A DNA stretch of 64,000 nt from Crocodylus rhombifer (GCA_038503035.1 JAVSML010024709.1:708684-772683), one strand, 5' to 3'. Shown: positions 11,192 to 21,299, counted from the stretch's first letter. A program made the numbers and translations. The notes: generated by a model from the letters alone, not told the origin.

Positions 11192-11412
11192 TTTTTTTGG
11201 TAGACTCCGGGGCAGCACGCACCGCTGTAAATCAACCTCTTCAACTTCCCGTAGCGGACTCTCTCACCGTGGTGAGTGCCACGGGAAAAAAGACTCAGTG
11301 CCCAGTGTATGCTCCTGCAGAATGTGCTCTGGGAGACCGGGCTCTCTCTCACAAATTGGTCTACCTTCCAGATTGCCCAACACCCCTGCTAGGACGAGAC
11401 CTGCTTTGTTGA
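11170..11412 (+). pseudogene. pro: ERV aspartic protease
   Basis: Retroviral-type aspartic protease. The active-site block reads VDSGAARTAV at about 11200-11230; many retroviral proteases have DTG here, and the DSG form seen is common in other ERVs. The flap region lies around VVSATGKKTQCPVY, and the C-terminal signature LLGRDLL lies near 11390-11410. There is no ATG, as expected for a domain made from a polyprotein. The frame meets a stop at 11410-11412, before the reverse transcriptase. The chain is about 75 residues from the active site to the C-terminal motif, a normal domain size, but it is disconnected by frame from both neighbours. Confidence 0.82.
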
Positions 11413-11566
11413 TTAGATGCATCACTGCATTTTACCCAGGATGAAATAACCCTCACATTGCCCCCTGAAAATGCATGGATAATGACCCTCGCGATTGAAC
11501 CCTCGGCTATGAACGCCCCCCTCCCCCCCAGAGTGGAACCAGTGGGAAAACCAGGTATATCCTCTG

Positions 11567-12667
11567 GTGTGGGCAAGGGGGGTCCCCGGAAAGGCTACAC
11601 ATCAAACCCCCATTAATATCCAACTACTGCAGGGAAAAGGTCCAGTACGAATCAAGCAGTACCCAATCAAAAAGGAAGCCAGAGAGGGACTGCAGGAGAC
11701 TATAGACCATTTCCTAAAGTACGGCATACTGCGAGAGTGTCAGTCAGCCTGGAACACTCCTATCTTGCCTGTACTAAAGCCTGATGGCACATATCAACTG
11801 GTGCAGGACCTAAAGGGCGGTTAACGAACGGGTTAAAACTATTCATCCCCTTGTCCCAAACCCGTATACCTTGCTGGCCTCCATAGGGGGGCAGTATACT
11901 CATTTCTCAGTTCTTTATTTGAAAGACGCTTTCTTTATGATTCCAGTTGACACCCCCTCTCAGGAGATATTCTCTTTTGAATGGGAGGACAGGAAAGGGT
12001 TAAGAAACAACTTTGTTGGACAGTATTAGCCCAGGGATTTAAGAACTCTCCCACCCTTTTCGCCCAGTCCTTAGCTAAAGACTTGGAGGAGTGGAATAAT
12101 GAGTGTGAAGTTCTCTTGTTACAATATGTGGATGATTTATTAATTGCTGCTGTAGATTTAAACTCTTGCCCTAATGCCACTGTAAGCCTCCTGAACTTTA
12201 TTGGACTTCGAGGATATCGGGTGGCTCGAAATAAAGCTCAAATTGCTCTCCCCGAAGTACGATACCTGGGATTTCACATAAGACAGGGAGAGCACCAGCT
12301 TTCAAGTGAGCGAAAGGAGGCTATATGCCAGGTTCCCACCCCAAGCAACCGTAAGCGGCTCAGGGCATTTCTTGACATGGCTGGTTTTTGCAGAATATGG
12401 ATCCCTGAATTTGGACTATGGGCAAAACCACTATATGACTGTGTAAAAGGGGCAGACCATGACCCCTTTTATTGGACTCCAGAAGCCGACAAGGCATTTA
12501 AAATACTAAAAAGGAAACTAATGGAAGCCCCTGCCCTGGGTTTACCGGACCTTTCTAAACCTTTCCAATTGTATGTGCAAGAACGAAAAGGGATGGCTCT
12601 GGGAGTGGCTTACTCAATTGTTGGGGGCGTGGAAGCGTCCCGTTGCTTATTTCTCCAAACAGCTTGA
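11567..12667 (+). pseudogene. pol: ERV reverse transcriptase, fingers/palm/thumb
   Basis: The domain is complete in outline but spread over at least three frames. The N-terminal part (11567-11822) has QYPIKKEAREGLQETIDHF and AWNTPILPVLKPDGTYQLVQ and ends in a stop after a frameshift. The next part, in another frame to about 11990, holds HFSVLYLKDAFFMIPVD, with the first catalytic Asp. From 11981 a 228-residue frame has the GFKNSPTLF block, the YVDD catalytic box (12125-12136), the primer-grip region and thumb (LGFHIRQGEH, LRAFLDMAGFCRIWIPEFG). The motif set is gamma-like. The catalytic residues survive, but the breaks preclude a working enzyme. Confidence 0.9.
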
Positions 12668-13022
12668 TCCAGTTGCCAAGGGATGGCCAGCGTGTTTACG
12701 AGCAGTTGAGGCAACTGCCCTAGTACTTGAGGAAGCTGAAAAGTTAATGCTGGGAGGAGTTGTGCAGGTGTATACCCCTCATATGGTCCAGGCTCTGTTA
12801 GACGTGAAGGGGGGTCTCTGGCTCACCCGGGCTCGGGTGGCTCGGTACCAAGCTAAGCTGTTGGAGAACCCTGAAGTGACTCTGCAAACATGCCCCTCCC
12901 TCAACCCAGCTACTCTCTTACCTGAAACGAAAGAACAAGAGCATGATTGTCTAGATAGACATTATAGATGCACAGTACTCCAGCCATCCAGACCTACAGG
13001 ATCAGCCACTTCTGAATGCTGA
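12573..13022 (+). pseudogene. pol: ERV reverse transcriptase connection domain
   Basis: The connection between polymerase and RNase H continues after a frameshift near 12600-12650: RPVAYFSKQLDPVAKGWPAC, EATALVLEEAEKLMLGG, HMVQALLDVKGG, CPSLNPATLLPE. These are the usual gamma-type connection landmarks, including the YFSK block. Near 12940-12970 a further frameshift moves the true reading frame into that of the RNase H. The last 30 residues of this frame are out-of-frame translation. Confidence 0.82.
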
Positions 13023-13550
13023 TTGTGAGTGGTACACTGATGGCAGTAGCATTGTTGCAGAAGGGCAAAGGAGGGCAGGTTATGCTGTTGTGACCCTCTA
13101 TGATGTTGTTGAGACCAAGGGTTTGCCTGCCGGAACATCTGCTCAATTTGCTGAACTGGTGGCCCTGACCCAGGCGCTAGAACTGTCAAAAGGGAAACGG
13201 GTCAACATCTATACCGACTCTAGGTATGCTTTTGGAGTACTGCATGCCCATGCTGGCCTATGGAAACAAAGGGGATTGCTGACAGCCCAAGGCTCCCCAG
13301 TGAAGCATGGACCCCAAATTCTCCGACTCCTGGAAGCTGTTCAACTTCCCTCGGCAGTGGCAGTAATGCACTGTAAGGCGCATCAGAAAGAGGATCAAGA
13401 CGTAGCCAGGGGTAACGCCCAGGCAGACAGAGAAGCTAAAAATGCTGCCACCCTGAGGACGCCGAGACCTGCTGACACCCATATGCATGCCCTCATTCCA
13501 TCAGTGGGGGAGCTCCTGGATCCCCAGTATTCGTACAAATCAGACCCTCA
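13018..13550 (+). pseudogene. pol: ERV RNase H, all four acidic residues kept
   Basis: In one uninterrupted frame: WYTDGSS (Asp 1, about 13036), AQFAELVAL (Glu, about 13150), IYTDSRYAF (Asp 2, about 13215) and NAQADREAK (Asp 3, about 13425), plus the MHCKAHQKED block with the conserved His. This is the complete acidic tetrad of a retroviral RNase H of normal length, about 140 residues. Downstream the frame continues into a short linker (LIPSVGELLDPQYSY) and then directly into the C-terminal part of integrase. It is the best preserved domain of the provirus, but it lies behind frameshifts. Confidence 0.88.
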
Positions 13551-13554
13551 AGCG

Positions 13555-13965
13555 TCATCTATCAAAGATCTGCCAGGAGACCTCTCTGCAATGGCCCTTG
13601 CTCTGCTTCGCATCCGTGTCCTCCCCAAGGGAAGATTGGGGCTTAGCCCCTTTGAGATTATGTTTGGAAGGGCATGGCCTATGAACGGGACGCCGGTTCT
13701 AGCAGGGGAGTGGGAAATAGGATGTAATATTTTGTCATGGTATATGTGCTCTCTGTCTGCTGTTCTTTCTTCTCTCCATAGGTACACTAAAGACTTGCAG
13801 CCTCTTCCGCTGGATGCTCCAGTCAACTCGTTACAGCCGGGGGATTCCGTGCTCATTCTTAGCTAGAAGGATGAGCCCCTCCAAGAGAAGTGGAAAGGAG
13901 CTCACACTGTCCTACTAGTTTCCCCACACAGCGGCAAAGGTCGACGGACACAAGAACTGGATTCA
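13555..13965 (+). pseudogene. pol: ERV integrase C-terminal remnant
   Basis: After the linker that follows RNase H, the sequence jumps to the end of the integrase: ALALLRIRVLPKGRLGLSPF, EIMFGRAWP, then LQPGDSVLIL and, past a stop at 13864-13866, EPLQEKWKGAHTVLL. The N-terminal His-Cys zinc finger and the Asp-Asp-Glu catalytic core are absent. The fusion lies near 13545-13565, so several hundred bases are missing by comparison with the usual length. The SPFE..FGR block and the SH3-like C-terminal domain allow a firm family assignment. Confidence 0.82.
13758..13781 (+). promoter_or_regulatory. Candidate env splice acceptor
   Basis: A pyrimidine-rich run ending in CTCTCCATAG, with the AG at 13780-13781, lies in the integrase C-terminal coding region. 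That is where gamma-like retroviruses place the acceptor for spliced env mRNA. Its context is strong, but it is only inferred from sequence. Confidence 0.4.
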
Positions 13966-14532
13966 TCACGAGACAGATTTGGCATGATCTTTCTCCCGTC
14001 GTATGGAATGGGCCAGTTAGCCAAGCTGTATCGTCAACTTTCTGCGTTTCTTACAAAATTTGCCAATGACACTAGCTATTGAAAAGAGCCTTAACTCCAA
14101 GATTTATCAACTTCGTTTATTATCTCTTCAAAACCGTCAGGCTCTAGATTATGTTTTAGCATCTCGGGGGGGTGGGTATGTGCTGTAATTGGGAATGAAT
14201 ATTGTACTTATATTCCAGAAAATTCCCAAGATATTAACAAACACATTTTGTCAGCTGAACAGGCTTCTGAGCAGTGGAAAAGTCAGGAACGTGAACCCAC
14301 TGTTTTTGATTCTCTCTGGAGCTGGTTGCCCCACTTCAGAGGCCTGAGAATGGGCATCCTTCACCTCCTGGTCACCGGTGTTGTGTTGTGTTTAATTACC
14401 CTCCTCTTATTTGCTTGCTGTAATGCCCTCCTGCGCAAAGTCTGTGTATCCCCCTCCCCGAACGCTTCACTATACCCCTGCATTGAAGATCCCAATCCTC
14501 AAACACTCAATCGCTTTTTATCTTCAGAATGA
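13966..14532 (+). pseudogene. env: ERV Env transmembrane subunit remnant
   Basis: Only the transmembrane subunit is left. The piece opens with a Gly-rich hydrophobic stretch resembling the end of a fusion peptide (about 13978-14010), then a helical heptad region. Next comes the LQNRQALDYVLASRGG block, at the position of the conserved immunosuppressive-like segment, across a frameshift near 14075. After a short frame break follow a disulfide-loop region with Cys-X7-Cys spacing (about 14178-14204) and PENSQDINKHI. The 94-residue frame at 14248-14532 carries WSWLPHFRGLRMG, a membrane span (VVLCLITLLLFA), Cys-Cys and a short tail. The surface subunit, signal peptide and cleavage site are gone. 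It cannot mediate entry. Confidence 0.85.
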
Positions 14533-14565
14533 GAAAACTCAGCCAAAACTTTGTTGAGTATTCTC

Positions 14566-14576
14566 AAAGTGGGGAG
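14566..14576 (+). promoter_or_regulatory. Polypurine tract
   Basis: AAAGTGGGGAG stands one base before the TG of the 3' LTR. This is the position of the plus-strand primer. The single T interrupts it. Confidence 0.75.
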
Positions 14577-14577
14577 T

Positions 14578-15045
14578 TGTTGGTGTCACTGGGCATAACC
14601 CTAGGTAACTCAGAGGGATGGAAGACCACGAGTGTCAATGAAGCCCCTCTGCTCTGGGCCCAGGTGAGCCAGGGCCCCCCCCCGCCCAACCTTTGTAACC
14701 CTTTCTTTGGCGCCTGTAATCTCCTGTCCTTCTGGAAAACAGGCGAGCTAAAACTGTTATCTGTGGAATGCAAGGGCACCGCTCGGAGAGAGAAGGGAGG
14801 AGGGAAAGGGGAGGAAGAGGGGGGCCAACTAGTGGAAAACCACTGCAGAAAATTGACCAGGGTATAAAAATACACTGTTGCAGGGCTAGGCGCGCAGGAT
14901 TTGAGACAATACAGTCTCCCTGTGCCTTTTACTTGAGCTCAAATAAACTCTGTCTACTTCTCCCCCCAGTGTGTTTATTTGGGGCGACGCACACCGGGCA
15001 ACGAACCCAATTGTTGCCTCCCTCAGGCACCTTGTGCCGGCAACA
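14578..15045 (+). repeat. 3' LTR of the provirus
   Basis: Starts TGTTGGTGTC and ends GGCAACA, followed by the CCCT target duplication. The poly(A) hexamer AATAAA at 14942-14947 and a downstream GT-rich stretch (AGTGTGTTTATTTGG) are intact. It is closer to the solo LTR at 27813-28281 than to its own 5' partner. Confidence 0.93.
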
Positions 15046-15322
15046 CCCTGACAGAAACATTCCTTCACTAAGGTGTTAGGCAGTCAGCAACAGTTCTTAT
15101 CTGTTGCTGTGGCAGAAATTACAACTACTGAGGCACTGAATGTCTAGACTCAGTCTGGCCTCAGTGGTTCTAAAGGGAGGATGGTAGGTCTTGGGCAGCT
15201 TCCACTCCTCCATACTCTTTCACAGGTATGTGTGTCAAGCATCTTGGTATGACAGTCACAGGACTCCTTACAAGCAAAATTCATCAAGCATCTCACTAGA
15301 TCTGTTGTACATGCACCATGAT

Positions 15323-15710
15323 TAGGGATCTACCCAACTCAAGGAGTTAGCTAGCCAATTTCGCACGGAGATTGTTGGACTGGCCACCATTTTTATAAGC
15401 TGATCATAGCAGGCACCCCACCCCATGCCTCTGACTGGCCAAAAGGCCCTGGTGGCCCTGCCTCTTATCACCGATTTGCCCCCTCATTGCTACCAATTGG
15501 TGGAGAGGGGCAGGCAGCCATCTCAGCCAATCAGCAGCACGGAAGGGGGAGGGGCAGCAGTCATCTTGGGCTCCTGTTTATCTCAGCAGCCCTTCTCCCC
15601 ACTTCCCCCCCCCTCCCCGGCAGGCTGTATGGGAAGCAAGCATTTTATTTTCAGTAAGATTTTTTTTCTTTCAGATTTTACAGGCACTGCACAAATTTCA
15701 TAGGCAATGC
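15323..15710 (+). repeat. Dispersed repeat, family B, longer copy
   Basis: The sequence from GGATCTACCCAACTCAAGGA through GGCCACCATTTT, GCCTCTGACTGGCC and CCTGGTGGCCCTGCC recurs in the same order at about 61113-61265, where the matching words are GGCATCTACCAAATTTGAGG, GGCCATTTTCATG and GCCTCTGATTGGC. This copy continues into a C-rich stretch and ends near a TTTT/CTTTCAG tract. The class is unknown; there is no coding capacity. Confidence 0.55.
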
Positions 15711-15719
15711 CTGATTGCA

Positions 15720-18530
15720 CAATCTCTGAAATTTGTCTACTTTTAAATATGTAGGTAGAGACACATAAGCTCTGGGAAAGGCACCAGATGAACTTTGTTA
15801 CACTGGTACAGATTTTTCACCATGTGGTTGCTGAAAAATTGAGATCCAATACTATAAAATCAGTACTCCCTTTTCTCAGAGGCCACCCACTTTTGATCAT
15901 ATGAACAACTGTACCTGTTCTGTGGAATCAGATGAAGTCTCAAGTGACTGAGTTAACAGGAAGCAGGAGGGAAAAATGAGCAATGTACCTGGCCCTCAGA
16001 GGGATGAAGAAATTCACATTTGTTTTGATCCTAATGAACAAAGCACTATTAATGGGATCTATGCGCATGTAGAGCCTCTTTCATTGATTTAAGAAAAGAA
16101 GATTGCTGAATTACGATGCAGTGGAAGTGAGGGATGGTGATCCTCAAGGAATCTGCTACATAATCCCAAAATAATTCCTCCATCCTATCCACTGGATACA
16201 AAAAATCATGGACTAAAATATAGACATTGGATTTATGGCACATTATAACCTGCCTGCCATCTGATAGCCCCAGATAACATTTCTACATTTTACCAGCTAC
16301 GTTCTGTCACCAGGTCAACATTCTCCCCTTCTCACCTACCAGATTCGCACCTATCATCTCCCATCACCTCTGATCCTCACTGCCATGCATTTGCATTTTT
16401 ATAGTCCTGCATTTTGAATATTGGTTTCTATCCCAAAACACCAGCAGACTATCCCAACACCTGAAAAAGGGATGTTTGTGCCTGAACGCTTGCAAAGAAC
16501 ATTTTCCAACTATCCAGGTAGACTAATAAAAGATATCCTGTTTACCCAAATAACCTTATCCATGCTATCCAAACATTCCTAAGTAAACTAAATCTGACTG
16601 CTAAGACCTATAGTGCTTTAGAATTTATTTTACCCCATCGGTGTCTGGGCTGTGGTTTTAGAACATTTTAATTATGGTGGGAGAGCTGTATTACAGATCT
16701 AGGTTTTATTGGTCAATCCAACAGACATCTACTATTGGAGGGGACCAGACTGTCAAGTTTCTGGAATAAAACAACCTCTACTTTATCCATAGTAAAAAAA
16801 TGCTGCAATGGGAATCAAAAGATACATGGTGCAAACTATGTAGTAAAAAACAAAGACAGTTTTAATGCGGTGAGAAGAGACATTAGTTGCATCTGACAGT
16901 TTAATAACTGACATAAAAATGAGAAAGGAGAACCTGACATCTGTAAGAAAGACAAGGTAATATAAGGGAGCATATATCTAATTCTCACCATGTAATGACA
17001 CCTTGCAAAGAGGACAGAAGGACTGCAAATGCAGATCCTATTGAACTGAAGAACCTAGCAAAGTTTCACTTAAGTTAACTAGATACTGCAGATGGTGTAA
17101 ACTACATGCCATAGTGATAATCTTGAACTGAAAAAAAATTGCTGAAATGCAGATATGCATTAAAGTTGGGATGTGAGAGAAACTTCAGCAAGTTCTCTAA
17201 ATTTCTGTATTACACGTTTCTGAAGAGGCAGGTGACATTCTGTAACGCAAGGTTGGCATCGCATACAAAGGAGGCACTGCTCCGTCACAGAAATCAAGAC
17301 TTGTCATGTAAAGTTTTGCATATTGAATAATTAAAAACTTTGGTTAAGAAGATTATTTCTTTTATCAAAAATTCAAGTCAAGAATTTCTGCACAGTATAC
17401 TCCTAGATGCATATCATTGTTTCATTACTCATTAATTTGACATAAAGCATTCTTTTAATTGCACTTACTGAAATTCTCTCACAAAAAATATTGAATAGAC
17501 TCTGTTCAGCACAAATGTACAAGTTTTAACACAATGTAATGCTATTCAAAATCAAGTGTTTGGACAAAAAACCCCAACTTTTATAACAGGGGTTATAACA
17601 GAGATAACAGGACAGCTCTGGTAAAATCTGTTATCTCTTTCTTATACTATGATTCTGAGCTGTCTAGGATACAGACTGTTTTGGGATTTATTTTGTTCAA
17701 TATTTAGGCAACACCTGTAACAAGGGGATTCCAGTCAATGAGTAGAACTAATTATAATCCAATATAATAATACAAATAAGTACTGCTAACACATGGACAT
17801 TTGGATGATAATCTTTTCAAAATAGCTGAACTGAACTGGTAGTTTCCTGAGAGTTAAAGAAACACTAGATTAATTAAAGGCTGCAAACTTTCAAGAAGTA
17901 TACAATACTCTGAAGAATGATGTGATTAATAACCACCACATTTAGAACACACTTTATAAATGGGTGGTAAATTTGATGTTATACCATGACCATACATTAC
18001 AAATCCACATGATATTTTATGTGCTTTTAGGCAAATCAGGATAAAATTTATATGTTTGGTTAATCATGACTTTTCATCTGAGAAAGGCAATGCAACTTAA
18101 TTTTTTATCACTTTATATCAAAATTCTTCCCAAAAAACCCTCATGTGTGTCACTCACACAGATCTGTTTTGGAACTTTTTAAGGAACTATTATAATTTAT
18201 ACCAAATTTGAAGAGTTATGGGATCAAACACGTACTGCATTTTTACACTTTTTAGGAAGAGAATCATCTGATACACTCGTATTATAGCAGATATGGTAGA
18301 CACACTTTGTATTATATTTTTATGCATTTTTAAAACTAAAAATAAATTCAACTGTATTAAAATAGCAATGGAACATATTGATCGTTTGAGGGCAAAAAGA
18401 TGAAAGCAAGGGTGGAGGCAAAAGATGAAAGATACGCATTTGAGAACTTGCGCATTCATTGCTGTACAAAGAGATATACTAGACTGAACCTCCGATGTCT
18501 TCACTAAAATATCCAAACTTTTGCTGCACA
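15720..18530. other. AT-rich stretch; small hairpin at 17.6 kb
   Basis: Apart from the tail remnant at 16436-16565 I see no gene or repeat family. At about 17602-17640 AGAGATAACAG and CTGTTATCTCT form a perfect 11-bp stem with a 17-base loop, just after GGTTATAAC repeats. Confidence 0.4.
16436..16565 (+). mobile_element. SINE/LINE tail remnant, AATAAAAGATAT type
   Basis: The words CCTGAAAAAGGGATGTTTGT, TTGCAAAGAACATTTTCC, AACTATCCAGGTAGACTAAT and AATAAAAGATATCC match the 3' tail shared by reptilian SINEs and their partner LINEs, as I recall it. The AATAAAAGATAT word recurs in altered form at about 52524 and, inverted, at about 32135-32165. The head of the element is not recognisable. Confidence 0.45.
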
Positions 18531-18537
18531 GGACCTT

Positions 18538-18841
18538 CAGGTGACCATAGGTCCTGGGCAAACTGGGACAGTCCTAGCTTCTGTAGTCCACCTGGCTGAA
18601 ATTGGTCAAAAGTTCCAGAGTGAAGTCCAGCGGGGTTATGGAGCAGCATGGTGCACCAGGCAGGTCACCCCACTCCAATCCCCCTGCCTCACTCCCACAT
18701 AGCAGCAGTGGTGCCTGCCTGGCATACCATACCACTCCATGACCCAGCCAAACCCCGCTCTGGGACTTTTGACCAACCAGTCGGGACTGGATTGTGAAAG
18801 CCAAGACTGTCCCAATTTGCCTGGGACGTACGGTCACCCTA
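18538..18841. mobile_element. Inverted-repeat DNA transposon, GGTGACC ends
   Basis: Long inverted arms: on the left CAGGTGACCATAGGTCC, then GGGACAGTC, then GGTCAAAAGTTCCAGAG. On the right, as reverse complement, TAGGGTGACCGTACGTCC, GGGACAGTC and GGTCAAAAGTCCCAGAG in the same order. Each arm is about 125 bp. There is no coding capacity. The YAGGGTGACC start fits hAT-like termini. Flanks do not show a target duplication. A fragment of a related word (GGGCTACCATATATCTGGG) occurs at 62855. Confidence 0.62.
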
Positions 18842-19029
18842 TTTAATGGAAACAGACAATTCAACTCCAGCATAAAGAGAAGCCTCTAAAATACCAAATG
18901 CTGACTTGCATGAAAAGCACTTCAGGAAAGAATCTGGATGAAGAGTGTTTTGTTCATTCTCTTATTATATCCGCCTTAGCAATTCCTTTTTTTTGGAGCC
19001 GAGGAGGGGCATGGGTACATGGCAGTCCT

Positions 19030-19042
19030 TTAGGATAGATAG

Positions 19043-19074
<32 letters not shown>
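19030..19074 (+). repeat. GATA/AC compound microsatellite
   Basis: AGGATAGATAGAT followed by (AC)15 at 19045-19074. The same GATA-then-AC arrangement occurs at 20476-20556. Confidence 0.9.
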
Positions 19075-19077
<3 letters not shown>

Positions 19078-19172
19078 AACCCCAACTGGCTGAGACTTCA
19101 ACCTGGTCCCTAGGGGTGTGCAGGGCCTGGGGCATATCAACCTGTGTGGGGCCAAGAGGTGGGGATGGAGAC

Positions 19173-19290
19173 CACCCACAGGAGCTGGCACCAGTGTTGG
19201 CAACAAAAGGGGAGGAGGGGCTGGCGACTGCCCACAGAAGCTGGCAGCGGCAAGCGGGGGGGGAACCACCCACAGAAGCTGGCAGTGGGG
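19173..19290 (+). repeat. Short imperfect tandem repeat
   Basis: Three units carry the word CCCACAGRAGCTGGCA (starts at about 19177, 19233 and 19270), with unequal G-rich spacers. It lies in a GC-rich block of about 300 bp following the microsatellite. Confidence 0.6.
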
Positions 19291-19844
19291 CTTGTACAGC
19301 ATGGTCCACAGGGCCCCCCCAAAACACAGGCCCCAGGGCAGTCACCCCAATTAGCACCCCCTAGGGACAGCCCTGCTGATCAGCATGGTAGGAGATTTCC
19401 ATTGCATCAGCCTTTTTTTTTAAACCAGCTGAAGTGTCTGAATGCTTGTACACAAAGCATTTCAACTACTGAAACTGAAATTCTACCAGTTGAAATGTCA
19501 TGCTTATTATACATTTAAAAAGGTCACAGAAGAGAAGTGAATTAAAGGACTGATTCTGCTCCCCATTGGAGTCAAGTATAAAAATTTTAAATGATGAATT
19601 CTTGTTTATTTTGAAGTTATTTTTCTTCACAAGTTAAGAAAGAGAGAGTCATGAATCATTACATTGCCTTGAATCAACCGTTCAGTCTTATTAGGGCATG
19701 GAGTAATTTAGTTAATAGGATGAAAATTGGCTGGGATATAATACAGTGAAGAGCCAATTAAGACAGAAAGCAATTGAATTGATTGAACTTTCTATAAGTC
19801 TCAATAACAAATTACAGAAACCTCTGAAAATTCAAATAACTATT

Positions 19845-19915
19845 TTTCACAATGTACTAAAAGCAAAAAAAAAAAATTGGGGGTTTTTTTTTTTTGCTTT
19901 TAGTACATCGTGAAA
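19845..19915. repeat. Long hairpin with A12/T12 arms
   Basis: Arms at 19845-19876 and 19884-19915 pair over 32 bp with one mismatch; the loop is TTGGGGG. The arms begin TTTCACRATGTACTAAAAGC and end in A12 or T12. The right arm abuts dispersed repeat family C. It reads like a palindromic insertion or a snap-back duplication. Confidence 0.85.
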
Positions 19916-20065
19916 GCTGCCCTTTTCTCATCCCTGCACCCCCTGATATGAGCCACTGAAGGCTCTGTCTCATGCCCCACCCCAGCTGGGCAGCGCCTGT
20001 TGGTGCTCCTTCGCTTTGGCATTTGGGGTGGTCACACTGGTGTGGCCCTCCCACCACTCTTGACA
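19916..20065 (+). repeat. Dispersed repeat, family C, partial copy
   Basis: Shares, in order, TGAGCCACT, GCTCT, GCCCCACCCCAGCTGGGCAG, CGCCTGTTGG, CTTCGCTTTGG and GGTCAC with the copy at about 57717-57960. A third copy is inverted at 49615-49860. The class is unknown. Confidence 0.55.
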
Positions 20066-20475
20066 TCACTTAATCCACCATAGGATAGCACTCATGTCAG
20101 GCAGTACTATTTTATGGTGGAGCTCAGTAGTTTATTCTGGTCTAATAGGGGTGTATAGGTAGACATTGACACTTTACTGCAGAAATAATTAGTCAACACC
20201 ATAGTGTCTTGTGTAGATGCACCCTGTATGTCTCAAACCCAGACCTGTGGAGAGGCAACCATCTCTGACCAACTCTTCTGGAGGTTTGTAAATCCCAGCC
20301 TTCTACTTGCATGGTATAATTAAACTAATGAATTGCCCATCAAGAATGAGGGGGGGGGCAGGATGGAATGCTGCCACCCACCACCCTGTGCTGCCTCCCA
20401 GGAGTGGTGGGGGAGAGGGAAGCTTGCATGAGGCAGCCACTGCTGCTACCCATCATCCTGTGCATCTGGCTGCCA

Positions 20476-20519
20476 CTAGATAGATAGATAAACACACACA
20501 CACGTCTGTGCATCTGTCC

Positions 20520-20556
<37 letters not shown>
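20476..20556 (+). repeat. TAGA/AC compound microsatellite
   Basis: (TAGA)n at 20476-20490, a short (AC)n, a 20-base break, then (AC)17 at 20523-20556. Confidence 0.9.
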
Positions 20557-20559
<3 letters not shown>

Positions 20560-20744
20560 ACACTCTCCCTCCCGAGTATATCTCTCTCAAATTATATTTA
20601 TAAAATGGGGAGATACTCATGAGGGAGGGAGAGTCTTTATCCTCTGAGGTTAAGGCATTTGCCTGGAATGTAAAGAGGGTTAGTCCCAACTCCTTTTTCC
20701 AAATTGGGAATTGTGAGGACTTGCAAAGGAGTCTCCCAACCCCC

Positions 20745-21190
20745 AGGTACCACATTTGCTGGAATACAAGATGAGTTTTTTTGCCCATTCTACACTGGGG
20801 GGGGGAGGCCCCTCATCTTAGATTCAAGGAGAAGGTGGAATGGGGGTGGGGCAGGTAGCTGCTGCAGCTCTGACTCTGGCCCTGAGCCCAGCTTGGGGCT
20901 AGACTCAGAGCTGCAGCAGCTGCCTGCTGCATCCCCATCTTAAAGCCTCTGCCAGGGGCACAGGAACCAATGGGGGGCAGATGGCAGTGGGGGACAAGTG
21001 GGGGCAGTCTGCCTCCCCTAACTTCCTGCTGCTGCTTTCCCTGCTGCAATGTGTGTGTGGGATGAGGGAATTTAAAATAACCCTTTAATAATTAGATTCT
21101 GTATATGGAAAATGATAACATTTTCTAATTAAAATCTAATTATTGGGGGGTCACCTTTATTTCAAAGCCGTCTTGGATTTGGGTCAGTAA
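20745..21190. mobile_element. Candidate DNA transposon with internal hairpin
   Basis: The left edge (ACCACATTTGCTGGAATACA, then AAGATGAG) and the right edge, whose reverse complement reads AAATCCAAGACGGCTTTG, resemble the inverted ends of a family I recall as ending in tAAGACGR. Inside, arms at 20851-20882 and 20895-20927 pair over about 32 bp with three mismatches around GCTGCTGCAGCTCTGA. The edges are weak, so the element call is tentative. The internal hairpin is directly visible. Confidence 0.4.
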
Positions 21191-21299
21191 TTTTTGTCTA
21201 CATGGCATGACACAGTACCCTATAAAGATAACTCGGCTAGCTTGGGTGCTGGAAGCAGTATAACATCAGCATGGCATGTTTAGGATTCAAGCTAATTGT

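Larger units (their letters stand above)
9136..15045 (+). mobile_element. Defective gammaretrovirus-like ERV provirus
   Basis: Two LTRs of about 468 bp flank a 4973-bp interior in the order PBS, gag, protease, reverse transcriptase/RNase H, integrase remnant, env transmembrane remnant, polypurine tract. The element is flanked by CCCT at 9132-9135 and 15046-15049, a 4-bp target duplication. The Gag matrix/capsid type, a single Cys-His knuckle, the pol order and the Env transmembrane domain resemble class I (gamma-like) ERVs. The lysine-type PBS is more familiar from beta-retroviruses. Frameshifts, stops and three large internal losses (capsid major-homology region, integrase core, Env surface subunit) make it incapable of replication. 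A solo LTR of the same family lies at 27813-28281. The LTR pair differs at about 16 sites by eye. Confidence 0.93.

Noticed and set aside
9910..14532. A domesticated host gene derived from gag or env
   Set aside because: Frameshifts and stops occur in every domain, LTR divergence is low, and no frame is longer than expected for a recently decayed provirus.
18945..19518. Overlapping frames with Thr-His repeats
   Set aside because: The repeats are the (AC)n microsatellite read as codons, and the rest is GC-rich tandem repeat.
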